From: Treponema sp.
GTDB taxonomy: Bacteria; Spirochaetota; Spirochaetia; Treponematales; Breznakiellaceae
Length of the DNA: 43,043 bases
Reading direction: 5' to 3'
Assembly: GCA_009781915.1 (NCBI GenBank)
Contig: WQUW01000007.1
Span: 1 to 43,043 of the forward strand
The notes below the pieces were generated by a model. The model did not search any database, was not told the origin of the DNA, and was given only the letters and a program-made list of their open reading frames with translations. Numbering within the stretch: the first letter of the stretch is position 1; the number at the start of each line of letters is the position of its first letter. This document shows, in pieces, positions 1 through 7,705 of this stretch. Both the position numbers and the translations under genes were made by a program.

Positions 1-204
<204 letters not shown>

Positions 205-1326
205 CTACGGAACGGTAATCTGGACATAGTTAAGCCGCCCGACCGTGCTGCCTTCACCAAGCCTGCCCGACCCGTTGTTCCCCCACGCCCACAGCGAGCC
301 GTCCCTTCTAGTGGCCACCGTGTGGGAACCCCCGGCGGACACGTACGCCCAGTTTGCCGACGTGCCTATCCGGGCCGGGTTACTGCGGTGGGTCGTCGTG
401 CCGTCCCCAAGCCTGCCGTTGCCGTTATGCCCCCACGCCCACAACGAGCCGTCCGCCATAATGCCCGCTGTGTGGGAGCTGCCTGCCGACACGGATGCCC
501 AGTTCACGTCCGCCCCCACCCTGATGGGCGTACTGCGGCTGGTTCTCGTACCGTCCCCAAGCTGGCCGTTGCCGTTAAGCCCCCACGTCCACAGCGACCC
601 GTCCGTCCTAATCGCCACCGTGTGAGCGTCCCCGGCGGACACCCTAGCCCAGTTCGTGTCCGTGCCTATCCTGACGGGGACGCGGCGGGCGCTTGTCGTG
701 CCGTCCCCCAGCCTGCCGTTGCCGTTATGCCCCCACGCCCATAGCGAGCCATCGGTTCTGATCGCCATCGTGTGAGCGTCCCCGGCGGACACTCTAGCCC
801 AATTTGTATCCGTGCCTATTCTGACTGGAATAGCGCGGTGGGTCGTCGTGCCGTCCCCCAGCCTGCCGTTGCCGTTATGCCCCCACGCCCACAGCGAGCC
901 ATCGGTTCTAATCGCCACCGTATGAGCGCCGCCTGCCGACACGGATGCCCAGTTCGAGGCCGTGCCTACCCGGACAGGGATAGCTCGGGCGGTCGTCGTG
1001 CCGTCCCCCAGCCGCCCGTTCCCGTTGTGCCCCCACGTCCACAGCGAACCGTCGGCTCTAATAGCGGCGGCGTGGGCGTCGCCCGCCGACACCGATACCC
1101 AGTCTGCCCCTATGCCTACCCGGGTGGGAATACTGCGGACGGTCGTTGTGCCGTCCCCCAGCCGTCCGTTGGCGTTATTTCCCCACGCCCACAGCGAACC
1201 ATTCTGCCTGACGGTCGCGGTAAAATTGCCGCCGCTAGAGTAGTTGCCGTGCGCCGGGGCCGCCAATCCGACCAACGCGATAAGAGCGATAACGCCGCTC
1301 AGACGCCACGATGTGTTCTTTTTCAT
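205..1326 (-). CDS. Exported RCC1-repeat protein
   Basis: A 373-residue protein with a signal peptide (basic start MKKNTSWR, hydrophobic core about 11-22, likely cleavage after AHG near residue 27) followed by six full and one partial RCC1-type repeats from residue 43 to the end. Each repeat is exactly 50 residues and reads roughly GSLWAWGxNxxGRLGDGT, a variable loop, then NWxxVSAGxxHT. RCC1 repeats form beta-propeller blades, so this is probably a single exported propeller; ligand and function are unknown. The start is supported by AAGGAG about 7 bases upstream. It stands alone, divergent from cysK. The repeats are very alike at DNA level, indicating recent expansion. Confidence 0.9.
   Translation of the reverse strand: MKKNTSWRLSGVIALIALVGLAAPAHGNYSSGGNFTATVRQNGSLWAWGNNANGRLGDGTTTVRSIPTRVGIGADWVSVSAGDAHAAAIRADGSLWTWGHNGNGRLGDGTTTARAIPVRVGTASNWASVSAGGAHTVAIRTDGSLWAWGHNGNGRLGDGTTTHRAIPVRIGTDTNWARVSAGDAHTMAIRTDGSLWAWGHNGNGRLGDGTTSARRVPVRIGTDTNWARVSAGDAHTVAIRTDGSLWTWGLNGNGQLGDGTRTSRSTPIRVGADVNWASVSAGSSHTAGIMADGSLWAWGHNGNGRLGDGTTTHRSNPARIGTSANWAYVSAGGSHTVATRRDGSLWAWGNNGSGRLGEGSTVGRLNYVQITVP
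208..1200 (-). repeat. 150-bp tandem repeats encoding RCC1 blades
   Basis: The DNA repeats with an exact 150-bp period: the same block can be read at 301, 451, 601, 751, 901, 1051 and 1201. Six full units and one partial unit are in frame, so unit gain or loss would add or remove whole 50-residue blades. Confidence 0.9.
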
Positions 1327-1643
1327 ACAAAACTCCTTGAAGTGCTATGGATGTACTATCATTATGGAACGCCGCTTCACGGCCCGCGCGGGCGGCCTTC
1401 CATTGGGTGCTAATGCGAGTTTGTCTACGAGTTTGTTTACAACGGGGAAAAGAGTTACAGAGAAAGGGGTATGCAAGGCACATAAGACACTCTATAGAGT
1501 CTAATACGGCGGCGGGTGATTGTCAAATAAAACTACAAAAAATAGTAATATGCGCCAGCGCGCTTCTAGCGGCTTTCGCCCCCGCTTGCGTGCGGCGCTG
1601 TTTCGGGGTATACTGGGAAAACTAGCGTAAAGGGGGCAGCCTT
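1327..1643. other. Divergent intergenic region, RCC1 gene / cysK
   Basis: This 317-bp gap separates two divergent genes. It holds a perfect 12-base GC palindrome (GCCCGCGCGGGC, 1382-1393), a 12-base AT-rich palindrome (ACTCTATAGAGT, 1489-1500) and the cysK promoter listed separately. I see no convincing promoter for the RCC1 gene, no RNA gene and no small ORF with a good ribosome site. Confidence 0.6.
1586..1614 (+). promoter_or_regulatory. Candidate sigma70 promoter for cysK
   Basis: TTGCGT (1586-1591), a 17-base spacer and TATACT (1609-1614). The start site would fall near 1621, giving a leader of about 23 bases that includes the ribosome site AAAGGGGG. Confidence 0.55.
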
Positions 1644-2660
1644 GTGGATAGCGTAATACAGAAAAAGTTTGACGAAATAGGAAAACTGGTCGGCAATACG
1701 CCGATGCTGGAAATCCGGTACCGCTACGGGAAAGAAGAGCGGACATTGTACTTCAAACTGGAATACTACAATATAAGCGGCTCCGTAAAAGACAGAATGG
1801 CGCTTAGCGTGCTGCGCTCGGCCTACAAAACCGGGGCGATTTCTCCCGGACACGCCATAGCCGAAACCACAAGCGGGAACACCGGCATTTCCTTCTGCTG
1901 CTTGGGCTCGTACCTTGGGCATGAGGTGCTGATCTATATGCCGGACTGGATGAGCGAAGAGCGAAAACGGATGATGAGCGCTTTTGGGGCGAAACTGCAC
2001 CTTGTAAGCAGGGAGCAGGGCGGCTTTAAGGGCTGCCTGAAAGCCGTCGAAGAGCTAAAGGAACGGCGGGGCGGGATTTTCACCCCGCATCAGTTTGAAA
2101 ACAACGACAACACCTTGGCCCACTACCACACCACCGGCCCGGAAATCGCCGCCCAGTTGCAGGCGGCGGGCAAAACCTGCGACGCGGTTATCGCGGGCGT
2201 GGGCACGGGCGGCACAATAATGGGCGTGGGCAGTTACCTAAGAACCGTGAACAAAAACGTCAAAGTGTATCCAATGGAGCCGGCCTCCAGCCCCACGCTC
2301 AGCACGGGATACCAAGTAGGCAAGCACAGAATACAGGGCATATCCGACGAGTTTATCCCCCCGATACTGAAGCTTGACAGCTTGGATGACATTATCGCCG
2401 TAGACGATGGGGATTCTATCATCATGGCGCAGAAACTCGCCTGCGAGCTGGGGCTTGGCGTGGGAATCTCGTCCGGGGCGAATTTTATAGGGGCGGTAAA
2501 AGTACAAAACCTTTTGGGGGCGGATAAAACTGTCGTAAGCGTATTTTCCGACGACAACAAAAAATACCTTTCCACCGACCTTTTGAAAGAAGAGCCGGCT
2601 AGGGACGGGTATCTGTCGCCCGGCATAGAACTGTTAGAGTACAGTACCATACGAGCGTAG
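1644..2660 (+). CDS. cysK: Cysteine synthase (O-acetylserine sulfhydrylase family)
   Basis: A 338-residue fold-type II PLP enzyme that would make L-cysteine from O-acetylserine and sulfide in the cytoplasm. The family opening IGKLVGNTPM is at 12-21, the PLP-binding lysine is K49 in SGSVKDR, the substrate loop TSGNTG is at 76-81, the phosphate-binding GTGGT follows later, and the C-terminal SSGAN serine motif is present. Length is normal for CysK/CysM. The start is GTG, supported by AAAGGGGG eight bases upstream; no better ATG lies nearby. The MATE gene follows after one base, so the two are probably cotranscribed. CysM or a cystathionine beta-synthase-like role cannot be excluded from sequence alone. 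Confidence 0.88.
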   Translation: MDSVIQKKFDEIGKLVGNTPMLEIRYRYGKEERTLYFKLEYYNISGSVKDRMALSVLRSAYKTGAISPGHAIAETTSGNTGISFCCLGSYLGHEVLIYMPDWMSEERKRMMSAFGAKLHLVSREQGGFKGCLKAVEELKERRGGIFTPHQFENNDNTLAHYHTTGPEIAAQLQAAGKTCDAVIAGVGTGGTIMGVGSYLRTVNKNVKVYPMEPASSPTLSTGYQVGKHRIQGISDEFIPPILKLDSLDDIIAVDDGDSIIMAQKLACELGLGVGISSGANFIGAVKVQNLLGADKTVVSVFSDDNKKYLSTDLLKEEPARDGYLSPGIELLEYSTIRA

Positions 2661-2661
2661 A

Positions 2662-4017
2662 ATGCCTCCTTCCATGAAGGAACGCTGGAACAACCGGGCG
2701 CTGTTCAGCCTTCTGTGGCCCCTTGTCGTGGAGCAGCTTCTTGCCATGACTATGGGGGTCGCCGCCACCGTAATGGTAAGCCCCGTGGGGGAATTCGCCG
2801 TATCGGGCGTCAACGTAATTGACAACATCAATAACCTGTTCATTATCACCTTTATCGCCCTTTCAACCGGCGGGGCGGTGGTCGTAAGCCAGTACATAGG
2901 CCGGGGCGACGCTCCCAACGCCGGCCTCGCTTCGCGCCAGCTCGTCTACATTGTCATCATCGCCTCCCTTGTCATTGCCGCCGTGGCCCTCTTGTTCCGC
3001 GAGCCCGTGATCCGCGGCATCTACGGCAGCCTTCAGGACGATGTAATGGACGCCGCCATGACCTTCTTCCTGTTCTCCGCCCTCTCATACCCGGCGCTGG
3101 CCCTTTACAGCGTGTGCGCGGCGCTGTTCCGCTCGACAGGGGACAGCCAAAGCCCCATGAGGGTGTCCATTTTGATGAATATCCTGCATATAGCCGGAAA
3201 CGCCTTTTTTCTTCACTGGCTGCACATGGGGGTACAGGGGGTAGCGCTGTCCATGCTGGTAAGCAGAATCCTTGCCGCGGCCCTGATCTTCTTCATGCTC
3301 GTTAAAAATTCCACCCTTCCCGTCTCCCTTTCGGGCATCCTGAATTTCAAGCTTGTCCCCTCCATGATCCGCCAAGTGCTGAACATCGGAGTTCCCACAG
3401 GGCTTGAGCAGTCCATGTTCATGTTCGGCAGGCTTCTTACCCAGCGCATATTCCCCTACTTCGGAACCGGCATGATCGCCGCCAATGCCGTGGCGAGCGT
3501 TTCCATATCCGTTTCCTTCATGGCCGGAACGGCTTTCGGCATGGCCCTTCTTACGGTGGTAGGCCAGTGCATGGGGGCCGGCGACATCGAGGCGGCGAAG
3601 CGGGAAACGGCGAAGATATTGAAGATCGCGTGGGTCGCGGTTTTTATCACCAGCGGCCTTACGTTTATTTTCAGGGATGTTCTGACGGGCCTTTTTAACC
3701 TAAGCCCGGACGCTCAAGAGGCGGCGAATCTTTTTCTGGCCGTGCATAGCGTAACCATGCTCGTAGGCTGGACGCTCAGTTTTACCCTTCCCAACGCTCT
3801 TAGAGCCGCCGGGGATGTCAGGTACGTGATGCTTGTCGCCTTTATTTCCATGTGGGCGATACGGGTTACCGCCGCCTACCTTCTTAGTTTTACCTTCGGG
3901 ATAGGCCCGCTGGGGGTCTGGATTGCCATGGCGGGGGATTTTCTAGTCCGGGGGATATGCTACCTTCACCGCTGGAGAAGCGGGCGCTGGCAGAGGATGA
4001 AGGTGATAGACCGGTAG
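2662..4017 (+). CDS. MATE family multidrug/metabolite exporter
   Basis: A 451-residue polytopic inner-membrane protein with about twelve hydrophobic segments. The MATE pattern is visible in both halves: the first half has LLWPLVVEQLLAMTMG and STGGAVVVSQYIGRGD, and the second has GVPTGLEQSMFMFGR and GTAFGMALLTVVGQCMGAGD. It should exchange a cation (H+ or Na+) for an organic substrate; the substrate is not readable. It begins one base after the cysK stop with no clear ribosome site, so translational coupling is likely. A second ATG four codons in (2674) is possible. The C-terminus is basic (RWRSGRWQRMK). A link to cysteine export is only suggested by position. Confidence 0.9.
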   Translation: MPPSMKERWNNRALFSLLWPLVVEQLLAMTMGVAATVMVSPVGEFAVSGVNVIDNINNLFIITFIALSTGGAVVVSQYIGRGDAPNAGLASRQLVYIVIIASLVIAAVALLFREPVIRGIYGSLQDDVMDAAMTFFLFSALSYPALALYSVCAALFRSTGDSQSPMRVSILMNILHIAGNAFFLHWLHMGVQGVALSMLVSRILAAALIFFMLVKNSTLPVSLSGILNFKLVPSMIRQVLNIGVPTGLEQSMFMFGRLLTQRIFPYFGTGMIAANAVASVSISVSFMAGTAFGMALLTVVGQCMGAGDIEAAKRETAKILKIAWVAVFITSGLTFIFRDVLTGLFNLSPDAQEAANLFLAVHSVTMLVGWTLSFTLPNALRAAGDVRYVMLVAFISMWAIRVTAAYLLSFTFGIGPLGVWIAMAGDFLVRGICYLHRWRSGRWQRMKVIDR

Positions 4018-4036
4018 GCTCATGCTCGCGGCGGGG
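4017..4036 (+). repeat. REP-like GC-rich motif, copy 1
   Basis: GGCTCATGCTCGCGGCGGGG directly at the stop codon of the MATE gene. It matches, with a two-base insertion and a change, an 18-base motif at 13699-13716 and 15891-15908. All copies sit at gene boundaries. Confidence 0.45.
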
Positions 4037-4059
4037 TCTTTTCCAAGAAATGCGCCCCC

Positions 4060-4089
4060 TTGACAAACACCCGCGTTTTCGCCGATACT
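4060..4089 (+). promoter_or_regulatory. Promoter of yjfB-like gene (sigma70 or sigma28)
   Basis: TTGACA (4060-4065), 18 bases, GATACT (4084-4089). The same place also reads GCCGATAC (4081-4088), one base off the flagellar sigma28 -10 consensus GCCGATAA, though no good TAAA -35 sits 15 bases upstream. Either way the start site falls about at the ATG (4096). Confidence 0.5.
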
Positions 4090-4095
4090 TGAGGC

Positions 4096-4281
4096 ATGGA
4101 AATACAAGGTTTATCGACAGGTATGTCTGGGGGCTATATTCAGGAAGCGGCTGCGGTGCAGGTTCAGGCGATGACGGTTCAATCCGCGCGGGATACGGCG
4201 GAGGATCTGGCCCGTGTTATGGGATCCGCGGAATTCATCACCGACCCCTCCAGGGGCAACTTTCTTGACATGACAGCCTAA
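4096..4281 (+). CDS. YjfB-like putative motility peptide
   Basis: A 61-residue protein beginning MEIQGLSTGMSGGYIQEAA, followed by VQVQAMTVQSARDTAEDLARVM. This resembles the small YjfB family (named a putative motility protein after Bacillus subtilis YjfB), which has the same short N-terminal block, Q-rich middle and helical end. Function in the family is not established. No signal peptide or membrane segment is visible. The gene stands alone downstream of the MATE gene, and its promoter contains a GCCGATA box also found before the flagellar rod operon here, which supports coregulation with motility. GAGG three to five bases before the ATG is a weak ribosome site. Confidence 0.7.
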   Translation: MEIQGLSTGMSGGYIQEAAAVQVQAMTVQSARDTAEDLARVMGSAEFITDPSRGNFLDMTA

Positions 4282-4335
4282 GGACGCTCCGAATAGCGTT
4301 AGCGTGCCTCAACTCCCCTCTTCGGCTGTATTGTC

Positions 4336-4375
4336 TTGAAGGCGGTGTGTGGGATGAGGGACACTGCCCCTTCAA
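4336..4375 (+). other. Imperfect inverted repeat in intergenic gap
   Basis: TTGAAGGCGGTGT (4336-4348) can pair with ACACTGCC (4361-4368) and TTCAA (4371-4375), with one G-U pair and a two-base bulge. It lies between the yjfB-like gene and the TPR lipoprotein. No T-tract follows, so it may be a weak terminator or just a structured spacer. Confidence 0.3.
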
Positions 4376-4433
4376 ATTCCTGAACCTTCCTTAGCGCCAT
4401 AACAGGTGTCGCCAAGGGAACGTGAAGCGGGCG

Positions 4434-4462
4434 TTGTCATAGCCCTTTTTTTCTGGTATACT
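4434..4462 (+). promoter_or_regulatory. Strong sigma70 promoter of TPR lipoprotein gene
   Basis: TTGTCA (4434-4439), exactly 17 bases, TATACT (4457-4462), with TGG before the -10. The ATG is only seven bases after the -10 box, so transcription should begin at or beside the start codon. Confidence 0.7.
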
Positions 4463-4468
4463 TAACGC

Positions 4469-5395
4469 ATGAATCGCGTGGTTCCGGTTTTCCTAGCCCT
4501 TGCCCTGCTTCTATCTTCCTGCGCCTCGCGGGGAGCGGCGCAGGCGGAGGAGTTTTTCTCCATAGGCATGGCCTTTTTCGACTTAGGCAGGTTCGCCGAG
4601 GCCGAAGTCTGGCTTAACCGTGCCCGCGCCGCGGACAGAACCATGACAGCCTCCGAGTACAACCTTGGGCGAATAGCGTTTGAAACCGGACGTTTCGACG
4701 AGGCCGCCCTGCTCTTCGAGCGCATCCTTCGCCGGGATCCGTATAACGTAATGGCGCTCAGGGCCGCCGCCTACTCCCGCGTCAACAACGGCGATTTCCA
4801 GCGGGCCGAGGCCCTCTACGCGCGGGTGCTCGCCCTTGTCCCCGAGTACGCCGACGGCGGCTTTAACCACGCGCTGGTTCTTTACGCAATGGGCAGGTAC
4901 GAGGACAGCGAGGCCGCGCTGAACAGGCATCCCCACGCGCTGGAAGGAAGCGCCCCATCCCTCCTGCTCCTCGCGCGGACTAAAAGAGCCCAAAACAGGA
5001 TAGAAGCCGTGGATGCCTACGCCAGATGGGTGGCGGCTGTTTCTCCGGCAACACCGAGCCCGCAGGGGCTTTTTGAGTTCGCCATGGTGCTGGAAGACGC
5101 CGGTTTTTATTCCCGTGCGATAGAACAGCTTGATGCCGCAATCGAAGCCCTTACCGTCGATACCGCGGCCCTCCAAAGGTCAACGCTCCGGTTCGAAAAG
5201 GCCCGCGTCATGCTTACCGCCGATCCGGAAAATGTCGAAGGGATGTACGAATTCAACACCGCCGTTGAGGCGGGCTTTGCTGGCACGGACGCCATTCAGG
5301 AACTTCTTCAAGACCAACGGGTAACCGAGGCGAACATTGCCCGAATCCGGGAGATTCTGAGCGACATTCTGGCCAGAACCGAAACGCCGGAGTAG
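4469..5395 (+). CDS. TPR-repeat lipoprotein
   Basis: A 308-residue lipoprotein: signal peptide with lipobox LSSC, acylated cysteine C18. From about residue 25 on it is built of TPR-like helix pairs (FFSIGMAFFDLGRFAEAEVWLNRA, then YNLGRIAFETGRFDEAALLFERIL, and more), about five in all, with a less regular C-terminal third. TPR lipoproteins act as scaffolds in envelope assembly; the partner is unknown. An OmpA-domain protein and another lipoprotein follow within 2 kb, suggesting an envelope-linked neighbourhood. There is no Shine-Dalgarno; the promoter -10 box lies seven bases from the ATG, so the mRNA is probably leaderless. Confidence 0.85.
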   Translation: MNRVVPVFLALALLLSSCASRGAAQAEEFFSIGMAFFDLGRFAEAEVWLNRARAADRTMTASEYNLGRIAFETGRFDEAALLFERILRRDPYNVMALRAAAYSRVNNGDFQRAEALYARVLALVPEYADGGFNHALVLYAMGRYEDSEAALNRHPHALEGSAPSLLLLARTKRAQNRIEAVDAYARWVAAVSPATPSPQGLFEFAMVLEDAGFYSRAIEQLDAAIEALTVDTAALQRSTLRFEKARVMLTADPENVEGMYEFNTAVEAGFAGTDAIQELLQDQRVTEANIARIREILSDILARTETPE

Positions 5396-5439
5396 GGGCG
5401 GCCCCCCGGCGCGTACTACGCAAACCGCCCGTATTTTTG

Positions 5440-5445
5440 TATACT
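5440..5445 (+). promoter_or_regulatory. -10 box of DUF503 gene
   Basis: TATACT at 5440-5445, ten bases before the ATG at 5456. The region 17 bases upstream (TACGCA, 5417-5422) is a poor -35. No ribosome site lies between the box and the ATG. Confidence 0.45.
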
Positions 5446-5455
5446 GTGCAAGAAT

Positions 5456-5743
5456 ATGATTGTTTCCATGATCCAGTTCATATTTGAGATTCCAGATGTG
5501 GACAGCATAAAGGAGAAGCGGCGGCTTATCCGTTCAATGAAAGACAAGCTCCAGCGCCGTTTTCACATGAGCGTCGCGGAGGTTGACTTACAGGATTCCC
5601 TGTCCTTCGGGCAGATTGGGGGGGCGCTGGTTTCGAATTCCCGTGATTTCGGGGAGTCCGTGCTACGCAAGGCCTTTGAGATGATTGAACGGGAAGTACC
5701 CGTGCGCATTCAGGACATGAGCATTTATTCACAGGAGTTTTAG
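5456..5743 (+). CDS. DUF503 (YlxP-like) family protein
   Basis: A 95-residue cytoplasmic protein with the DUF503 hallmarks: SIKEKRRLIRSMKDKLQRRF (18-37), then SVAEVDLQDS and GGALVSNSRDFGESVLRKAFEMIE. In many bacteria this family (YlxP) sits in the nusA-infB-rbfA operon and is thought to touch ribosome assembly; here those genes are absent, and it is followed after six bases by a small lipoprotein gene. It has no visible Shine-Dalgarno, and its -10 box ends ten bases from the start. Confidence 0.85.
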   Translation: MIVSMIQFIFEIPDVDSIKEKRRLIRSMKDKLQRRFHMSVAEVDLQDSLSFGQIGGALVSNSRDFGESVLRKAFEMIEREVPVRIQDMSIYSQEF

Positions 5744-5749
5744 CCGTCT

Positions 5750-6397
5750 ATGAAACGAATAACCGTCATTATGCCGCTTTTTTTTGCCGTGCTGTTGGGC
5801 TCCTGCTTTGGCCTAAACGCCGACATTTCGCTAAACCCGGACGGGTCGGGAACTATCGCGCTGGAATATCGTGTTTCACGGTCTCTGGACGCGCTGGGCA
5901 GGCTGGACGGCAATGAAAGGTGGAACACCATCCCCGTGGGCCGGGCCGATTTCGAGCGTACGCTGGACAGGCTTCCCCAGATGCGCCTCGTTTCCTTTTC
6001 GTCCACAGAGGACGAGCGGGACATAATCGTATCCGCGAGGCTGGAATTCTTAAGCGTTTACGGCCTTCTTGAGTTTCTGGACGCCTCCGGGCGGCGCGCG
6101 TCTTTCGCCGGGAACGCCGGTTCCGGCAGCATGGTTCTTACTTTGAGCGAAGGCGCGGCCCTTGACAGCCCTGAACTTTCAGCGCTTCTTGCCGCCATAA
6201 GCGAAGGATATTCGGTAGGAATAAGCATGAGTTTCCCCGGCACAGGCAGCCTTGCCGTGCTGGACAGTCAGGGCCAGCCCCTCGCCCCGATACCCTCCAG
6301 CGAAATCCATCCTTCCGGCAGGCGGGTGTCCGGCTCTTTCCCCCTGTACGAAGTCCTTACGTCCGCCGGGGGGATCAGCCTTCAGTTTAGCTGGTAG
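5750..6397 (+). CDS. Small lipoprotein, LppM-like
   Basis: A 215-residue lipoprotein with signal peptide and lipobox LGSC (acylated cysteine C19). The mature start reads ADISLNPDGSGTIALEYRVS, a pattern I associate with LppM-type envelope proteins, which carry a beta-rich domain after a DGSG motif; this is a resemblance, not a firm family call. No transmembrane helix follows. The ribosome site AGGAG lies about 12 bases before the ATG, inside the end of the DUF503 gene, so the two genes are likely cotranscribed. Function unknown. Confidence 0.7.
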   Translation: MKRITVIMPLFFAVLLGSCFGLNADISLNPDGSGTIALEYRVSRSLDALGRLDGNERWNTIPVGRADFERTLDRLPQMRLVSFSSTEDERDIIVSARLEFLSVYGLLEFLDASGRRASFAGNAGSGSMVLTLSEGAALDSPELSALLAAISEGYSVGISMSFPGTGSLAVLDSQGQPLAPIPSSEIHPSGRRVSGSFPLYEVLTSAGGISLQFSW

Positions 6398-6412
6398 GCA
6401 AGCCCCCCGCTA

Positions 6413-6442
6413 TTGATCAAAACCGAAAAGTACACCAATAAT
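6413..6442 (+). promoter_or_regulatory. Candidate promoter of OmpA-domain gene
   Basis: TTGATC (6413-6418), 18 bases, AATAAT (6437-6442). The ATG at 6451 is eight bases after the -10, again a very short or absent leader. Confidence 0.45.
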
Positions 6443-6450
6443 GGGATAGC

Positions 6451-7677
6451 ATGAAACTATCACGCTGGATATTTCTCCTTCTCGCGGGCTTGGCGCTTAA
6501 CTGCCCCTCCGCGTGGGCGCTTGAGTTCTACTATAGGTTCAGGGCCGGGGACAGATACCGCATCCTTTCTACCGTACACCACGACATTTTCGTGAACCGG
6601 AGATTTTCTTTCAGATCGGAAATCGTCAACCGCATCGCGGTCGAGGTTACCGAAGTTACCGGCACAAGCGCCCGCCTAAGCGCCACCTTCCAGTCTGCCG
6701 AAAGAACCGTCCCCGTGGGCGTAGGCGGAAGGATGGAAAACATTCAGGGCAGCCTTTTCGAGTGGTCAAGGAATTACTATTCCAAGTTCGAGCAGGACAG
6801 GCTTGGTCATGTAACCGTCCCCCCGCAATACTTTAAGCCCATGGTACGGAATGTGCCGGTGTTTCCCGACAGACGGCTCGATGTCGGCGATTTCTGGTCT
6901 GCCCCCGGATTGATAGTGCATGATTTCCGCTACAGCCTTGGTATCCCTGAGCCCTTCAAGATTCCGCTTCACGCCCTTTACACGTATCTGGGCGAGCGGG
7001 AATGGAGGGGCAGGCGCTACCCGGCCTTTTCGGTTTCTTACAGGGTGTCCTACAGGCCGCGGCTGGTTTCCCCGGCGGTTTTCCCCCGGCGTATAGAGGT
7101 ATCCTCGGATAAAATCATTTTCTGGGACCCGCAAATGGGCCAGATCGTAGCCTACGAGGAGAGCTTTAGAACCATCCTTGAGCTTTCCAACGGCGATGTG
7201 TGGGAATACCGGGGCCGGGCCGAAGCGGAGGTTGTTGAATCGCCGCCAATGGACAGGGAAGAAATGCTGCGGGAAATAGCCGGGGACATCGCTGGCATTC
7301 CCGACGCCACCGTGCGGATTACCGGTGAAGGCATTGTGATAAGCCTTGAAGACATCCAGTTCGCCCCGGATTCCCCCGTGCTGCTGCCCGGAGAGCTCGC
7401 CAAGCTGGACATAATCGCCGAAATACTCATGAGGCATCCGGACAGGGATATACTCGTGGCGGGCCATACCGCCCTTGCCGGAACCCCCGAAGGAAGGCTT
7501 CAGCTTTCTGTCGAGCGGGCCGGGGCGGTGGCGGATTACCTGTTGCGAAGGGGCGTGCGCGCCCCCGAACGGATAGTTATCCGGGGCTACGGGGCCGAGC
7601 GCCCCATAGCGGACAACGCCACCGAGGAAGGAATGCGCAGAAACCGGCGGGTCGAAATTATCATACTTGAACATTGA
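6451..7677 (+). CDS. OmpA-domain envelope protein
   Basis: A 408-residue exported protein with a Sec signal peptide (cleavage probably after SAWA, near residue 23). Residues about 24-270 are a beta-rich domain of unknown type. The last 120 residues are an OmpA/MotB-like peptidoglycan-binding domain: IQFAPDSPVLLPG, then LMRHPDRDILVAGHTA, LSVERAGAVADYLLRRGV, RIVIRGYGAERPIADN and the closing RRNRRVEIIILEH. It should tie the outer membrane or periplasm to the cell wall. It is followed by prs, which has its own promoter. The start shows only a weak GGGA upstream and a -10 box eight bases away. Confidence 0.87.
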   Translation: MKLSRWIFLLLAGLALNCPSAWALEFYYRFRAGDRYRILSTVHHDIFVNRRFSFRSEIVNRIAVEVTEVTGTSARLSATFQSAERTVPVGVGGRMENIQGSLFEWSRNYYSKFEQDRLGHVTVPPQYFKPMVRNVPVFPDRRLDVGDFWSAPGLIVHDFRYSLGIPEPFKIPLHALYTYLGEREWRGRRYPAFSVSYRVSYRPRLVSPAVFPRRIEVSSDKIIFWDPQMGQIVAYEESFRTILELSNGDVWEYRGRAEAEVVESPPMDREEMLREIAGDIAGIPDATVRITGEGIVISLEDIQFAPDSPVLLPGELAKLDIIAEILMRHPDRDILVAGHTALAGTPEGRLQLSVERAGAVADYLLRRGVRAPERIVIRGYGAERPIADNATEEGMRRNRRVEIIILEH

Positions 7678-7695
7678 CGGCTAGTATGGTATTCT
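7667..7695 (+). promoter_or_regulatory. Candidate sigma70 promoter of prs
   Basis: TTGAAC (7667-7672, inside the last codons of the OmpA-domain gene), 17 bases, TATTCT (7690-7695). The ATG of prs lies ten bases further, without a ribosome site between. Confidence 0.55.
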
Positions 7696-7705
7696 GTCCC
7701 TACCC

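Noticed and set aside
245-1413. Long plus-strand frames opposite the RCC1 gene
   Set aside because: They mirror the 150-bp repeats, are rich in Pro/Arg/His, have no ribosome sites and match no family; the minus-strand gene has a signal peptide and conserved repeats.
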